Positions 29,266 to 39,430 of a stretch of DNA of 64,000 nucleotides are shown piece by piece. Location: NCBI GenBank assembly GCA_963575745.1, contig CAUYUJ010014762.1:214793-278792 (forward strand), given 5' to 3'. Positions within the stretch are counted from its first letter, which is position 1. Every line of letters begins with the position of its first letter. Both the position numbers and the translations under genes were made by a program. This DNA comes from Prorocentrum cordatum (taxonomy: Eukaryota > Sar > Dinophyceae > Prorocentrales > Prorocentraceae). Under the pieces are notes generated by a model that was given only the letters and a program-made list of their open reading frames with translations, was not told the DNA's origin and made no database searches.

Positions 29266-30126
29266 TTGGGAATCAGCGCGTGCAAGGATGGCGGGCAGTG
29301 GCAGCAGGCGTTGTCAATGCTCTGCGAGGCGCGGGAAGCAGCCTTGGAGCTGGACATGGCCAGCTACAATGCTGTCATCACCGCCTGCGATAGAGGTGGG
29401 CATTGGCCGCTCGCGCTGTTCTTGCTCAGAGGGTTGTGGGGCATGAGTGTGGAGCCAGACGTGATCAGCTACAGTGCTGGAAGCAGGGCTTGCGAGACTG
29501 GCGGTCAGTGGCAGCAGGCACTGGCGCTTCTCGGCGAGATATGTGAAGCGAGGCTAAAGCCGAACGTTATCTGCTACAACGCTTGGATCAGCGCGTGCGA
29601 GACAAGCGGTCAGTGGCAGCAGGCGTTGTCGTTGTTGAGCGGTATGTGGAATGCGAAGTTAGAGCTCAACATCATCAGCTGCAACCGTGGGATTGGTGCT
29701 TGCATGAAGGGCAACCAATGGCAGCGAGTTATGCTGCTTCTCAGTGAGATGCGGGATGAAAAGTTGGTGCCGAATGTCATCAGTTACGGCGTTGCGATCT
29801 GCGCGTGCGCGAACAGTGGGCAGTGGCAGCAGGCATTGTCGGTATTCAGATTGATGGGCGAGGAACGATTGGAGCCAGATGCCATCAGCTACAATGCTGG
29901 GATCAGCGCTTGCGGGAAAGGCTGGCAGTGGCAGCAGGCTTTACTTTTGCTTGGTGAGATGCCAGAAGCGAAACTGGAGCCGAACGTCATCAGCTACAGC
30001 TCTGGGATCAGCGCTTGCGGGATAGGCGAGCAGTGGCAGCAGGCTTTGGCGCTGTTAAGCGAGATGCGTGAGTTGAAGGTGGAGCCCACCGCCATGACTT
30101 CTGTATTGTCCGAGGCAACGCGGTAA
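29266..30126 (+). CDS. PPR-like repeat protein, array 4 (eight motifs, terminal exon)
   Basis: The best array: eight motifs, exactly 35 residues apart, with no frame damage and a stop 11 residues after the last EPT. Typical text is SYNAGISACGKGWQWQQALL and EAKLEPN. The first motif lacks its opening residues (…YDLGISACKDGGQWQQAL), and the frame has no ATG at its start. The coding exon therefore probably begins at an acceptor near 29260. The motif shows a conserved Trp in GQWQ and an SAC turn. Conservation of length over 860 bases argues for selection. The CCAAGACG minisatellite follows within 40 bases of the stop. RNA binding in an organelle is the family role; the substrate is unknown. Confidence 0.75.
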   Translation: MGISACKDGGQWQQALSMLCEAREAALELDMASYNAVITACDRGGHWPLALFLLRGLWGMSVEPDVISYSAGSRACETGGQWQQALALLGEICEARLKPNVICYNAWISACETSGQWQQALSLLSGMWNAKLELNIISCNRGIGACMKGNQWQRVMLLLSEMRDEKLVPNVISYGVAICACANSGQWQQALSVFRLMGEERLEPDAISYNAGISACGKGWQWQQALLLLGEMPEAKLEPNVISYSSGISACGIGEQWQQALALLSEMRELKVEPTAMTSVLSEATR

Positions 30127-30164
30127 TCAAGGCTGTGCAGTGGCCGAGAGGTATGGCCAATGCC

Positions 30165-30300
30165 ACCTCCAGAGACGTTCGAGCAGCCTCAGGGCACCCC
30201 AAGACAGACTCAGACAGCCCGAGGGCTCCCGAGAGATTCTGAGGGCAGCCACAGGTGCCCCAAGGGTCCCGAAAGACAGCCCACGATTCCTCTGAGAGGG
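30165..30300. repeat. Degenerate CCAAGACGG-type minisatellite
   Basis: Units CACCCCAAGACAGACTC, GGCTCCCGAGAGATTC, GTGCCCCAAGGGTCCCGA after PPR array 4; weaker than at the other sites. Confidence 0.6.
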
Positions 30301-30707
30301 CCCCAACAGTAGTCACATGCGAAAGGAGAGCCCGGCGGCAGCGTGCACGAAGACGACCCGATCGACGGACGAACAATCATTATGACATCGGAGGTGCGAG
30401 CACTGTGTGCCGCTCCCCCAACCCCCCGAGGGCTTGGCGATCCGGTGCCGTCTCCCACGCACCAGCAAGCACCAGTCAGTAGCGGCATGGGCAGCAAACA
30501 GCAGCTGGCAGCAGGCGAACAACACGGAACGGTAAAGCCAGCCGCAGTCAGCGGACGAGCAAGAAATGACGCAAGCACACACGCAGGCGAGCAGGCTGCA
30601 AGTTGTCAGGTCTTTTCACTTGTTCTCCCAGATGTTAAGTTGTGCGGTGTGCGCTGCACTCCTTACCACTGCACGCGGGTGCCTTGAGTTCCTCTTTAGC
30701 TTTAGGG

Positions 30708-30888
30708 GTACACATTGTTCATTTCTAATTCTTCGGAAGTTCTTTGATTCTTGGGGGGCCATGATCCTTTCATTTCTAATTGTTCTATCCTGGGCCTCTT
30801 CCTGGCCACTAGGGCCTCTAGGGGGCCAGGAACAATTAGAAACGAACACAATTAGAAATGAGCACGATTAGAAATGAACGACGTGTAC
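30708..30888. mobile_element. TIR element (GTACACATTGTTCATTTCTAA)
   Basis: 181 bases. The left GTACACATTGTTCATTTCTA pairs with TAGAAATGAACGACGTGTAC at the right. ATTAGAAA/TTTCTAAT occurs five times. An inner perfect pair TTTCTAATTGTTC/GAACAATTAGAAA flanks a GGCC-rich loop, so the element folds on two levels. Confidence 0.9.
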
Positions 30889-31385
30889 ATGCAGTCCAGC
30901 GGTGTACCTGCCAGGTGATGGCTACCTGTAGTCCAGCGGGGGGCGGTACCTGCAGTCCAGGGAGCGGGTGCCTCTCACGAGGGGATGCGTGTAGTTGTCG
31001 CGCGGGGTTGTGACCTATCGCGCGGGGACGATTTGTCGGCGTCACACAACCATACTTATATTACATGTGCGTCGCACCCCCCAGGGGCGACGCGCGCACC
31101 GAGAAATCTTATAGTATATGCGTCGTGGCGGGCGCTTTCTGGCCACACCGCTCGGGAAACGATGTACTACAAGGTGGGTATACTATATGTTTGGGTCGGA
31201 CGCGCGCCTCTAAGGAGAACCGATAGTACTAGTATGTCTTTGTGCGTCCCAATTTAGGGGGGCACTTGCAGTCCGGGGAGGGTACTTGTAGTCTGAGGGG
31301 GGCTGGCCTCCAGTTCAGGAGGTGTGAGACATGCAGTCCAAAAAGAAAGGGTATTTGCAGTCCGGGGGTGCACGACGACCAGGCC
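30889..31385. repeat. TGCAGTCCGGGG minisatellite split by a MITE
   Basis: Units such as GTACCTGCAGTCCAGGG, TACTTGTAGTCTGAGGGGGG, TTTGCAGTCCGGGGG occur at 30889-30990 and 31255-31380. The interruption is the ACATACT-family element at 31044-31248. Confidence 0.8.
31044..31248. mobile_element. MITE family ACATACT, copy 2
   Basis: About 200 bases. Left CACACAACCATACTTATATTA is imperfectly inverted at the right (TAGTACTAGTATGTCTTTGTG). Interior GCGCACCGAGAAATCTTATA and CGTCGTGGCGGGCGCTTTCT match the other copies. Confidence 0.85.
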
Positions 31386-31442
31386 CTAAAAACATTGACG
31401 GGATCAGACATAGTTTTCGTTGATGGTCCGGGCCAACTCCAG

Positions 31443-32071
31443 TCAGCTACAATGCTGGAATCAGCGCTTGCGAGAAAGGCGGGCATTGGCACCAAGCCGT
31501 GACGTTGCTCAGCGACATGCGGGATGCCAAGGTGGAGCCGAGTGTCATCAGCTACAGCACTGGGATCGGTGCGTGCGGGAACGGTGAGCAGTGGGGCCAG
31601 GCTCTGTCGTTGCTTAGCTTGATGCGGGAGACGAGACTGGAGCTTGGCGTCATTAGCTACAATGCTGGGATCAGCGCCTGCGGGAGAGTCGAGAAGTGGC
31701 ACTATGCTCTCTCCCTGCTCAGAGAGATGTGGCAGACGCTTTTGGTTCCGAGCGTCATCAGCTACAATGCTGGGATAAGCGCGTGCGGGAGAGGAAGCTA
31801 CTGGCACCAGGCTCTGATGTTGCTCGGCGAGATGCGGGGAGCGAAGCTGGAGCTGGACGTCATTGGTACTACAATTCTGGTCGATGCGCGTGCGAGTCGC
31901 GCCAGCAGTGCGCCAGCTGCCCCCGATCGCCCGGAGCGCCACGCCGCTCACCGACGGCTCCAAAGAGCCCCCAGATGGCTCCAACACGGCCTCAGGCAGC
32001 CCGAATATCGCTCCGAGACGCTCATGGAGGGCGCGAGGACGTCCCAAGAGAGCCCGAACGGAGCTCCATGA
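31443..32071 (+). CDS. PPR-like repeat protein, array 5 (four motifs)
   Basis: Starts at an AG acceptor (CCAACTCCAG|TC) in phase 1, giving SYNAGISACEKGGHWHQAV. Four full motifs follow, ending at EL-D-V-I near 31866. There the text breaks: GTACTACAATTCTGG reads out of frame with a recognisable continuation (YYNSGRCACES). So either a frameshift or a GT donor lies at 31866. The remaining open frame to 32071 is minisatellite and should not be trusted. The same break occurs in array 6 at 36970. Confidence 0.6.
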
Positions 32072-32565
32072 CAGCCCAGGACGGCCCGACGACGGGCCAG
32101 GTGCCTCCGAAGACGGCCCAGCCAGACCCCGATGACGGTCCCCCGAGGCTAAAGTCATAGATTTTCTTCAGGTTTTGTAGATGTCCCATGTTCTCCCTAC
32201 TCCGGCCCAAGGCTCTGGGGCCATCCCCGATCGCCCCGAGACGGTCCATGAGGTCCCGCCAAGTTCCCTGAGACGACCCCAGAGGGCTGGCCCGAAGGTT
32301 GCCCAGGGGAAACCCAAGACAGCCTCATAGAGCCCCTGGTGGCCCCTTCGACAGCCCCAAAACGGCCCTAGGAGCTGGCCAACAGGCACCAAAGCGAGCT
32401 CCAAGACGGCTCGAGACCCCCTAATGGCCCCAGGACGGTCCAAGAGGCCCCCGAGACGGCCTAAGAAAGCTCCGAAATGGGCCAAGATGGCCCCTAGGTC
32501 GAAGAGGGGCCACAGGGAGCCCAGACGACGCCCTTCCCGCAGCCCACGATGGGCCAAGAACCCTC
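31935..32565. repeat. Degenerate CCAAGACGGCCC minisatellite
   Basis: CCAAGAGAGCC, CAGGACGGCCC, CCGAAGACGGCCC and CCAAGACAGCC units follow PPR array 5, with a short non-repeat piece at 32155-32210 (TTTTCTTCAGGTTTTGTAGATG). Confidence 0.8.
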
Positions 32566-32584
32566 CGAGGACTATTCCCACATG

Positions 32585-33250
32585 CCCCAGAGCCTCCCGA
32601 GAGACTCCGATGGTTCCCGGGGAGCTCCCAAGGCAGGTGCCTCAAGCCGCGGCAACTTTTCGCCGTCTCTCGGACCCCAAATGCCCCTAAGAAAGCCTCA
32701 GACTCCCAAGGCAGGCCCCATCCCAAGAGACTCCGGTAGTCGCCAGAGGGCTCCCAAGATCGATCCCAGGGCCACTCCGAGATGCCCTGGAGTCGCCCAA
32801 CAGTCTCCGACGTTTGGCAAGAGACTCCGACAGTTCCCGCGGAGCTCCCACGAGAGGTTCCAGGAAAAGAGACTCCCACTGTTCCCGACGGAGCTCCCAA
32901 GAGCGACCCCAGGACCACTCCGAGATGGCCCAGAGTCGCCCTCGAGACCTCCCCCCCCCACGGCCGAGTGGGCGCGACAGGGGGGGCCTCTCCTCTCATC
33001 TATTCCTCCTTCCCTCGTCGAGGCTCCGGCCGCTCTGAGGCCTCCACTCCGCCTGTCAGGGGTGCAGGGGGGACCTGCAGCCACTTCGGTCTCTCACCCT
33101 CTGCGGCCGATTAGGGGAGACAGTGGTGGGGGCCTGAAGACACTGCGGGGACCAACATCTCGCTCCCCCCCCACTGCCGAGTAGAGGCCTGGGTGGCCCC
33201 CAAGACAGCCCCAAGACCAGGAGATCCGTCCCTGGGCCACTCCGAGATGG
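32585..33250. repeat. Irregular minisatellite GAGACTCCGA-NN-GTTCCCG-GGAGCTCCC
   Basis: Landmark GAGACTCCGA/GTTCCC followed by GGAGCTCCCAAGAG occurs at about 32598, 32730, 32823 and 32878. CCACTCCGAGATGGC occurs at 32775, 32913 and 33238. Confidence 0.7.
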
Positions 33251-33700
33251 CGCAGACCCCCCAGGTTGTTTGAAGACAGCCTCCAGCTCCGGCTCCCGGA
33301 GCCTGCAGCGAACCCTGCAGCAAACCCTGCAGCTAACCTCAGGGGTGACAGGGGGCACCTTCTGACAGCAACCTCACAGCATGCACGCACAAGAAGTTTC
33401 CCGGGCTGTCCCCCAGAAGTGGCTCTGAGAGACAGCCCGGGAACGGCCCCAGAGGCGCCCCAACATTGCAAGAGGCCTTCAAGACCCCCCAGACAGGCTC
33501 GCAGGAGGGCCCAACATGCCCCCGACACCGCCCCAGGGACGCCCGAGCTGTTCAGCTTCAACGAGCTGTTCACCCACGGTGTGCGAGTCCCAGGTTCAGC
33601 ACGTCGCGGATTTATCCCACGGGTTCACACTAGTCTTACCTACATTGCGAAAAGGGCCTGTCAATCAAAATCGGGGCAAACGCCCCCGGGCGCCTCCGGC

Positions 33701-33866
33701 GAACTCGAGGACGAAATTCAACGCGCCTTCTTCGCCCGAGGACGAGATTTCGTGCGAACGTGCCGTGTTGACTTTTGTCCGCGCCCCTAGGGGCCGAGCG
33801 CTGAGGCCCCGGCCCTAGCGTGGACAAGATTTAACGCTGCCCAGGCGGTGAATATTGTCCTCCGGC
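33701..33866. mobile_element. TIR element GAGCTTGAGGACAACA family, copy 1 (diverged)
   Basis: GAACTCGAGGACGAAATTCAAC at the left and GTGAATATTGTCCTCC at the right. Interior GTGTTGACTTTTGTCCGCG and CGCTGAGGCC match copy 2. Confidence 0.65.
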
Positions 33867-34231
33867 ACACACGAAGGCGCCGAGTCGCCCGATTCTCGAA
33901 ATCCGAGGGCTCCAGCGACACTCCGAAGAGGCCAAAATCATGCATCCCCTTCAGTGTTTTAAATATTGTTCAGCTGCTTCAGCATTTGAAATATTATTTC
34001 AAGTTGATTTAGAGATTTCCCTGCGTTTCCAACGCACCCCTCAAGCTTTTTTCAGGCTCCGGCCGCCGGTGATGCCCGCAGGGAGCCCCGGAATGGCTCC
34101 AGACGGCCCCAGACACCCTCAAGGATGGAGGCCAAGGCCGCCACAGTGCGCGGTATGACCGCTCGAGGGCGAAATTTGACGCGGGGCTTGGGCCCGAGAC
34201 CGAGAGTTAACGTGAGGGTCCCGCGCCCCCC

Positions 34232-34369
34232 GAGCTTGAGGACAACAGTTGGCGCGAGGGTGGCGTGTTAAATTTGATCCGCGGCTCCCGGGGTCCATCG
34301 CTGAGGCCTCCGGCCTGCTGCGGACAGATTCAACACATTGCCCAGGCGTTAAATGTTGTCCTCAAGCTC
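34232..34369. mobile_element. TIR element GAGCTTGAGGACAACA family, copy 2
   Basis: 138 bases. Perfect 16-base TIR: GAGCTTGAGGACAACA against TGTTGTCCTCAAGCTC. Interior GTGTTAAATTTGATCCGCGG and TCGCTGAGGCC shared with copy 1, about 530 bases upstream. Confidence 0.85.
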
Positions 34370-34985
34370 TCCCTGGATCCAGGAGCGTCTCGGCGCAGAA
34401 GGACAGGAGATGCGCTCTTCGGAAAGAAAATCCCCCCCCTTCTGTGCTGAAAGGTCTGGCCACAGGCGCGTCAAATCCATTGGGAGATTCGCGTGCTTGT
34501 CGTTCGTGGGCCCTCTCTCCTCGCCCCCCTCGCCCACTGCTCAACGCGCCTTTCTCTCCTTGCTCGTCTCCCCTCGCTTGTCCTCGCTCGTGTCTCCTGC
34601 CCCCCGTGGCACCTTCCGCACCCGCAGGGCCGCTCCCGGCCTCGGAGTGGCCCGGCGCGCCTCGAAGGCGGCCCACAGAGTTCAAGTTCAGGAAATGTCG
34701 ATCTGCGTTGAGGTAAAGAAGACTGATAAATGCTTGGACGGCCAAAGATTGCCAGAGGTACGTGCGTCGACATCGGGCGAAGAATAGCGGGCAGCCCTGA
34801 CTGAGGGGGGGGGGATGGGGGGGGGGGTAACGCAACGCTCCATCACAAGATGACCTCAAGACTGTCCCAAGCAGCAAGCGGCAGCGAGCGGAGGAGCAAG
34901 CAATGAAGCAAGCAGCCAAGCAATTGTTGACGCTTCACGAATCCCCACCAGCCCATTCAGAAACGATGCCCAGAGGAATTGCCTC
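34370..34985. other. No supportable gene
   Basis: GC-rich, with a CTCGCCCCCCTCGCCCACTG stretch, a G-run at 34805-34828 and AGCAAGCGGCAGCGAGC-type repeats at 34870-34930. Open frames on both strands lack a recognisable domain. Confidence 0.35.
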
Positions 34986-34989
34986 GATC

Positions 34990-35450
34990 AGGGAAGTGGG
35001 CAGCAAACAGAGGAAGCCATTCAGAGACATCTTGGGATATCTTGAGCCATCTTGGAGGTCATCTTGGGCTCTCCCAGGCGCTCTTGGAGTCATCTTAATC
35101 AGTGCCCCCCCAAGAAGCCAACATGTGGCTAAAGCCTTTTGTAAAATCAATGATTTGGCATTCTCGCCGAGGCCTCTTGGAACATCTTGGGTGCCTCTGG
35201 GGGGTCTCTTGGGGCCTCTTGGGGGTCTCTTGGGAGCCTCTTGGGGCTTCCTGGCAACCTCTTGGGGCCCTCTTGGGGCACCCTTGGGAGCTTGGGGGGC
35301 CATCTTTGGGCCATCTTGGGTGAGATCGATCACAGGAGAGGGGGGGTGTCTCATTAGCGTCCCCCCCCTCCAGGAGGCCAAAATGGGGCCATAACCCTAG
35401 TAAAACCAATGATGTTGGCTTTCTCGCCGAGGCCGTTTTGGACGCTCCGA
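34990..35450. repeat. CTTGGGG minisatellite with an internal duplication
   Basis: CATCTTGGG, CCTCTTGGGGGTCTCTTGGG units. The block GCCAACATGTGGCTAAAGCC ... TTCTCGCCGAGGCC at about 35112-35180 is repeated in diverged form at 35375-35440. Confidence 0.8.
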
Positions 35451-35631
35451 CGACTCGCAGAACCCCCTGTCCAGGTCCAGGGGAGGGGGTAGGGGGAGGG
35501 ATCAAGACCCCTTCCCCGCCCGCAAGCCGTCTCGCTCACTCCAACCCGCGCTCCCAACACATACGTAGCACCCGAGCCTGGCCCGAGCCGCAGCATATGC
35601 AGCAGTCGTCTCTGGATGGGCAGCTACTGGG

Positions 35632-35985
35632 GGCGAATCCGCCGCCGTCGCCGCCTCCGCCGCCGCCGCCGCCGCCCGCCGCCGCCGCCGCCGCGCCGCC
35701 GCCGCCGCCGCCCGCCGCCGCCCGCCGCCGCCGCCGCCGCGCCGCCCGCCGCCGCCGTCCGCAACCGCCGCCGCCGCCGCCCCGCGCTGCCGCCGCCGCC
35801 GCCGCCGCGTCGCCCCCGCTGCCGAATCACCGCAGTCGCAGCCGCTGCCGCCGCAGCCGCGCCGCCGCCGCTGCCGCCGCCGCCGCCACGGCCGCCGCCG
35901 CCACCGCCCCCGCCGCCGCCGCCCCCGCCGCCGCCGCCGCCGAAGCCGCCGCAGCCGCTGCCCCCGCCACAGCCACCGCCGCCAA
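35632..35985. repeat. (CCG)n microsatellite, about 350 bp
   Basis: CCG/GCC triplets with CGC, CCT and CAC changes. It reads as poly-Pro, poly-Ala or poly-Arg in the three + frames. A surrounding ORF (from 35438) has no other coding support. Confidence 0.95.
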
Positions 35986-36430
35986 GTGTATGCTGTGTTG
36001 TTTTTTGACAGGGATGGGGGAGGCCACATCGGGTTCGCTGCGCATGCTCAGGATTTGGAGGCAGAGTGTGTTTTGTATTGTTTTTTACGAGGCATGGTGG
36101 GGGGTGCCCGCATTGACACTGGTTGGCCCCCAGTCGCCTGGGGGAGGGGGTGTATATTAATAGGGGCTAGTGATAAGCCCCTCCCCGAAGGGGAAGAAGG
36201 AGGGGTGGAAGAGGAAACTCCCTAAACCACCTACGCCCAGAGGGCTGGTGGGATTAGGTGATCAGACTACAAGCGTAGGCCACCCGGCCAGCAACGTCGC
36301 TGGCAGCATTGCAGACAGGAAATCGCACATATAATCGATCGAACCTCACCCTTGCATGCGAGTAAACTTTAGTGGCCGCTGGGGGAATTGTGACCAGATC
36401 GGGCCGCATGCTGTGGACGTAAGTCCACGG
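35986..36430. other. Short direct repeats, no gene recognised
   Basis: TGTGTTGTTTTTTGACAGGGATGG at 35993 is echoed by TGTATTGTTTTTTACGAGGCATGG at 36074. GCCCCTCCCCGAAGGGGAAG (36176) is a small hairpin. Confidence 0.35.
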
Positions 36431-36441
36431 GTCTGCCCTAG

Positions 36442-36989
36442 TCAGCTACAATGCTGGGATCAGCGCGTGTGGGAAAGATGGGCAGTGGGTCCAGGCTCTA
36501 GCGTTGCTCGGCGAGATGTGCGTGCTGAACTTGGTGCCAAACGTCATCAGCTACAATGCTGGGATCAGCTCGTGTGAGAAAAGCGCTGAGTGGCAACACG
36601 CCTTACTGTTGCTCAACAGTATGAAGGAGGCGAGTTTGGAACCGGATCTCATCAGCTATAATGCTGGGGCCAGCGCGTGCGAGAAAGGGATACAGTGGCT
36701 ACATGCTCTGTCACTGGTCAATGAAATGTGGGCGTTGATGTTGGTGCCAGATGTCGTAAGCTACAGCGCTGGGATAAGCGCGTGCGAGAAAAGCGGCCGT
36801 TGGTACCAGGCTCTGTCGCTGCTCAGCGAGATGAGGCAAGCACAGATTGAGCCAAACGTCATCAGCTACAGCGCTGGGATCAGCGCGTGTGCGACTGGCG
36901 GACAGTGGCAACTGGCTCTCTTGTTGTTCAGCGAGATGCTGCATGCGACGTTGAAGCCGGACGTGATCAGTACTACAAGCTCCGGTTAA
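36442..36989 (+). CDS. PPR-like repeat protein, array 6 (five motifs)
   Basis: The leader CCACGGGTCTGCCCTAG precedes GTCAGCTAC. Read through, it gives HGSALVSYNAGISACGKDGQ, as in the 26.1- and 39.8-kb copies. Alternatively CCCTAG is an acceptor. Five motifs (for example SYNAGASACEKGIQWLHALS, SYSAGISACEKSGRWYQALS) end at LKPDVI. At 36970 the frame breaks at GTACTACAAG, and the +1 frame continues YYKLRLSACETDGQQ before a stop. This is either a frameshift in a sixth motif or a GT donor. The TAA of the uninterrupted frame is at 36987. Confidence 0.65.
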
Positions 36990-37344
36990 GTGCTTGCGAG
37001 ACGGACGGGCAGCAGATCGTGTGATCCCGACGGGCGCGTGCGAAAGGGGGCCCAGCAGCGGGCCCAGCAGCAGGCCCTGATAGCCCCAGGCTGCCCAGCG
37101 GAGCCATCCCGCAGGTGGACCCAGGACAGCCCCGGAGGCGCCCGAGACGCCGAGAGAGGCCCCCCCAAAAGCGGCCCACGACGACCCAAAGAGGGCGCCC
37201 ACGTCGTGGCCCCGAGAGGTCTCCATGCCCCGCGCAGAGCTCGCGAGCGGTCCGGATCGCCCCCCCCTCCCTTCCCATGTCGGGGCTGGACAGAACCCCC
37301 AACAGTGACACGTCGATTAGTGAATTGTCCGTCTTCGGTTCTCG

Positions 37345-37515
37345 AGAGGGCGCCCTCCTCCTCCTCCTCCTCCTCCTCCTCCTCCTCCCTTTCCTCCTCC
37401 TCCTCCTCCTCCTCCTCCTCCTCTTTCCTCCTCCTCCTCCTCCTCCTCCTCCTCCTCCTCCTCCTAGCTCCTCCTCCTCCTCCTCGCTCCTCCTAGCTCC
37501 TCCTCCTCCTCCTAG
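37345..37515. repeat. (CTC)n microsatellite with CTAGCTCCTC interruptions
   Basis: Pure CTC broken by TTTCCTC and later by TAGCTC/CGCTCC units. A CCAAGACG-like remnant lies just left at 37080-37200. Confidence 0.9.
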
Positions 37516-37642
37516 CTCCCCCTTGTCTCCGCAGAGCTGCGAGGGCCCCGCAAGGGCGCCAGGGGGCAAAACACGGGAGGCCCCCACGACGGCCAGGCAA
37601 GCCCCCGGCACCGAGGCGGGCCCGCGACGAGGTGGCCCCAGG

Positions 37643-38096
37643 CTTCGTGGGCCCCGGAAAGAGCAGGGCCGTTTTTTCTCAGAGCGTGAATTGCCTACCC
37701 CGTTTTCGCTTCCAGGCAAAACCAAGCCATACCACGCGCCTCCTCGTCAAGCGGCCTGACCAGTACAGGGCGTAGCTTGGCATCGCTTGGTATCTCTTGG
37801 AAGCGAGGGTGGTCAAAAGCGAGGTAGGTTTGTTTTCCCCCTAGCTTTGTGGGCCCCGGAAACAGCAGGGCGGTTTTTTCACCGTTTCCAAACAAATGTC
37901 TCTTGAAAATGGAAGCGGCAAAAGAAAACGGCGACTGGAAGCGGCAAAAAACGGCTCCAGGATTGGAACCGGAGCCGGAACCGGTCAAAAAACGGCGACG
38001 GAACCGGTAAAAATACGGCGTCGGAGCCGGCAAAGAAACGGCAAAACGGAACCGGTAACAAAAACGGCCCTGTCGTTTCCAGGGCCCACTAAGGCC
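37643..38096. mobile_element. Nested TIR elements (GTGGGCCCCGGAAA ends)
   Basis: GTGGGCCCCGGAAACAGCAGG at 37849 pairs with the reverse complement of CCTGTCGTTTCCAGGGCCCAC at 38069-38090, enclosing an AACGGCGACGG/ACCGGT minisatellite. The left end is duplicated at 37648 (GTGGGCCCCGGAAAGAGCAGG), and the CCTACC element (37678-37845) sits between the two left ends. Confidence 0.75.
37678..37845. mobile_element. Short TIR-like element (CCTACC...GGTAGG), copy 2
   Basis: Nearly identical to 25038-25201, including AAACCAAGCCATACCACGCG and GGAAGCGAGGGTGGTCA. Inserted between two copies of the GTGGGCCCCGGAAA end. Confidence 0.85.
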
Positions 38097-38700
38097 TCAG
38101 GATGTTACGCGACGGCGCTGCGCAGAGGCCCGAGAGCCTTTCGGTGTCAGCCTGTTGGTTGCCCTCACCTCTCGAGTGCGGGAGATTGTGAGCTGGGGAG
38201 AGACGTGGGAGGAGAAGGAGGCATAGCTCCGAAATGGCCCAAGAGGGCCCACCCACGGGAGTCCCCTGCCGGATTGGAATGTCAGTACGACATGAGACGT
38301 GCGAACAAAATACGAATCCGAAGTACGAGCGGGAGATATGTACGAATCGAATGTATGAGAAAAGTATTGTGTGAAACGCCCAGTGTGGAAAAAACACATG
38401 AGAAACTGCACATCTAAAGTCTAAGGATCTCGAATTGTAGACTTCACACATGTTCCACACTTGGGATGCAAATCCGCATATCGCTCACACCTGTTCACAC
38501 AGCTGGTTCGTATTGTACGTATTTGTGGTACTTGCTCGCGCGTTTACCATGCGTTGTGTGATTCACATTCGCATTCGCACTGATGCTTCGTACTCACGTT
38601 GCACTCGCAAGTTCGACCCGTGCTCGTGTCACACTTCTCTGTTCGAGCCACTGGTTGGTCGCACTCGATTCCCGACTTCCTGGCTCACCCGAAGGAAGCA
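38097..38700. other. AT-richer sequence with short inverted pairs, no gene
   Basis: CCCAGTGTGGAA (38379) and TTCCACACTTGGG (38453) can pair around an AT-rich loop. Many ACGAAT/ATTCG-type motifs occur. No coding signal seen. Confidence 0.35.
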
Positions 38701-38875
38701 CCAGTCTGCACGGCGCGGGAACGTATAACACAATACGGGGGGGGCGCTCGTTCAGGAACGTGCCCAGGAGGCTTCAGGCCCTGGAGGGTTCCTTGTCTGA
38801 TGGGGGCGCCAGTGATGTCCATGGCCCAATCCACGATCGGCTCTCCACTGGCCCCCAGGCCCCTGGGCTCCTCAT

Positions 38876-39082
38876 CGAAGGCACCCTCATCGAACACCTC
38901 CACCGTATACGTGCCGAGAGGGCTCGGGAGGGCCAGAGTTGGCTCCAGCAACGACCTGGGAGGGCCTCCTGGGTTCCTTCTCGAGGGCACCCTTCTCGAG
39001 AACCCTCCACCGCATACGTCTCGAGAGGGCTTTTTGAGGGCCAGAGTTGGCTCCAGCAGCGACCTGGGAGGGCCTCCTGCCG
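38876..39082. repeat. 106-bp tandem duplication
   Basis: CGAAGGCACCCTCATCGA...GGGAGGGCCTCCTGG is followed by CGAGGGCACCCTTCTCGA...GGGAGGGCCTCCTGC. Both contain GGCCAGAGTTGGCTCCAGCA. Confidence 0.85.
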
Positions 39083-39089
39083 CGGCAGC

Positions 39090-39430
39090 GCGCGGCAGCG
39101 GCAAGCAGCCCGCATATTGCAGCAGGCCGCAGCACCTCGCAGCAGCACGCCGCAAGCAGAGGCTGGCAATCGGCAGCACCCTGCAGCCACAAGCAGCAGC
39201 AGCACCCCGGCAGCGGCAAGCACGACCAGCAGCAGGCAGCAGCGGCAGCAGGCAGCGTCCCGAGAGCAGCAGGCACGCAGCATCATCCGGCACCAAGCCG
39301 TATCAGCCAGCAACGCGCAATGGTCGACACCGGCCCGTAGCAGCGAGGAAGAGCAACATACATATTGATGTACAGTGTTGCGGCATGCAGCATCGGGCAT
39401 CAGTAAACGGCAGTAAGTGGCAGCGAGCGG
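39090..39430. repeat. CAG/GCA-rich low-complexity tract
   Basis: GCAGCAGGCAGCAGC-type units, related to 28630-29045. Confidence 0.75.

Noticed and set aside
35438-36160. Pro/Ala/Arg-rich frame across 35.4-36.2 kb
   Set aside because: CCG microsatellite in all frames; flanks lack coding character.
36170-36300. Small structured RNA or ribozyme at GCCCCTCCCCGAAGGGG
   Set aside because: A single short hairpin without conserved core; no match to a known RNA that I can name.
36419-36441. A 23-base intron GTAAGT...CCCTAG before PPR array 6
   Set aside because: Far too short, and the bases read as conserved leader HGSALV in two other copies; possible but unsupported.
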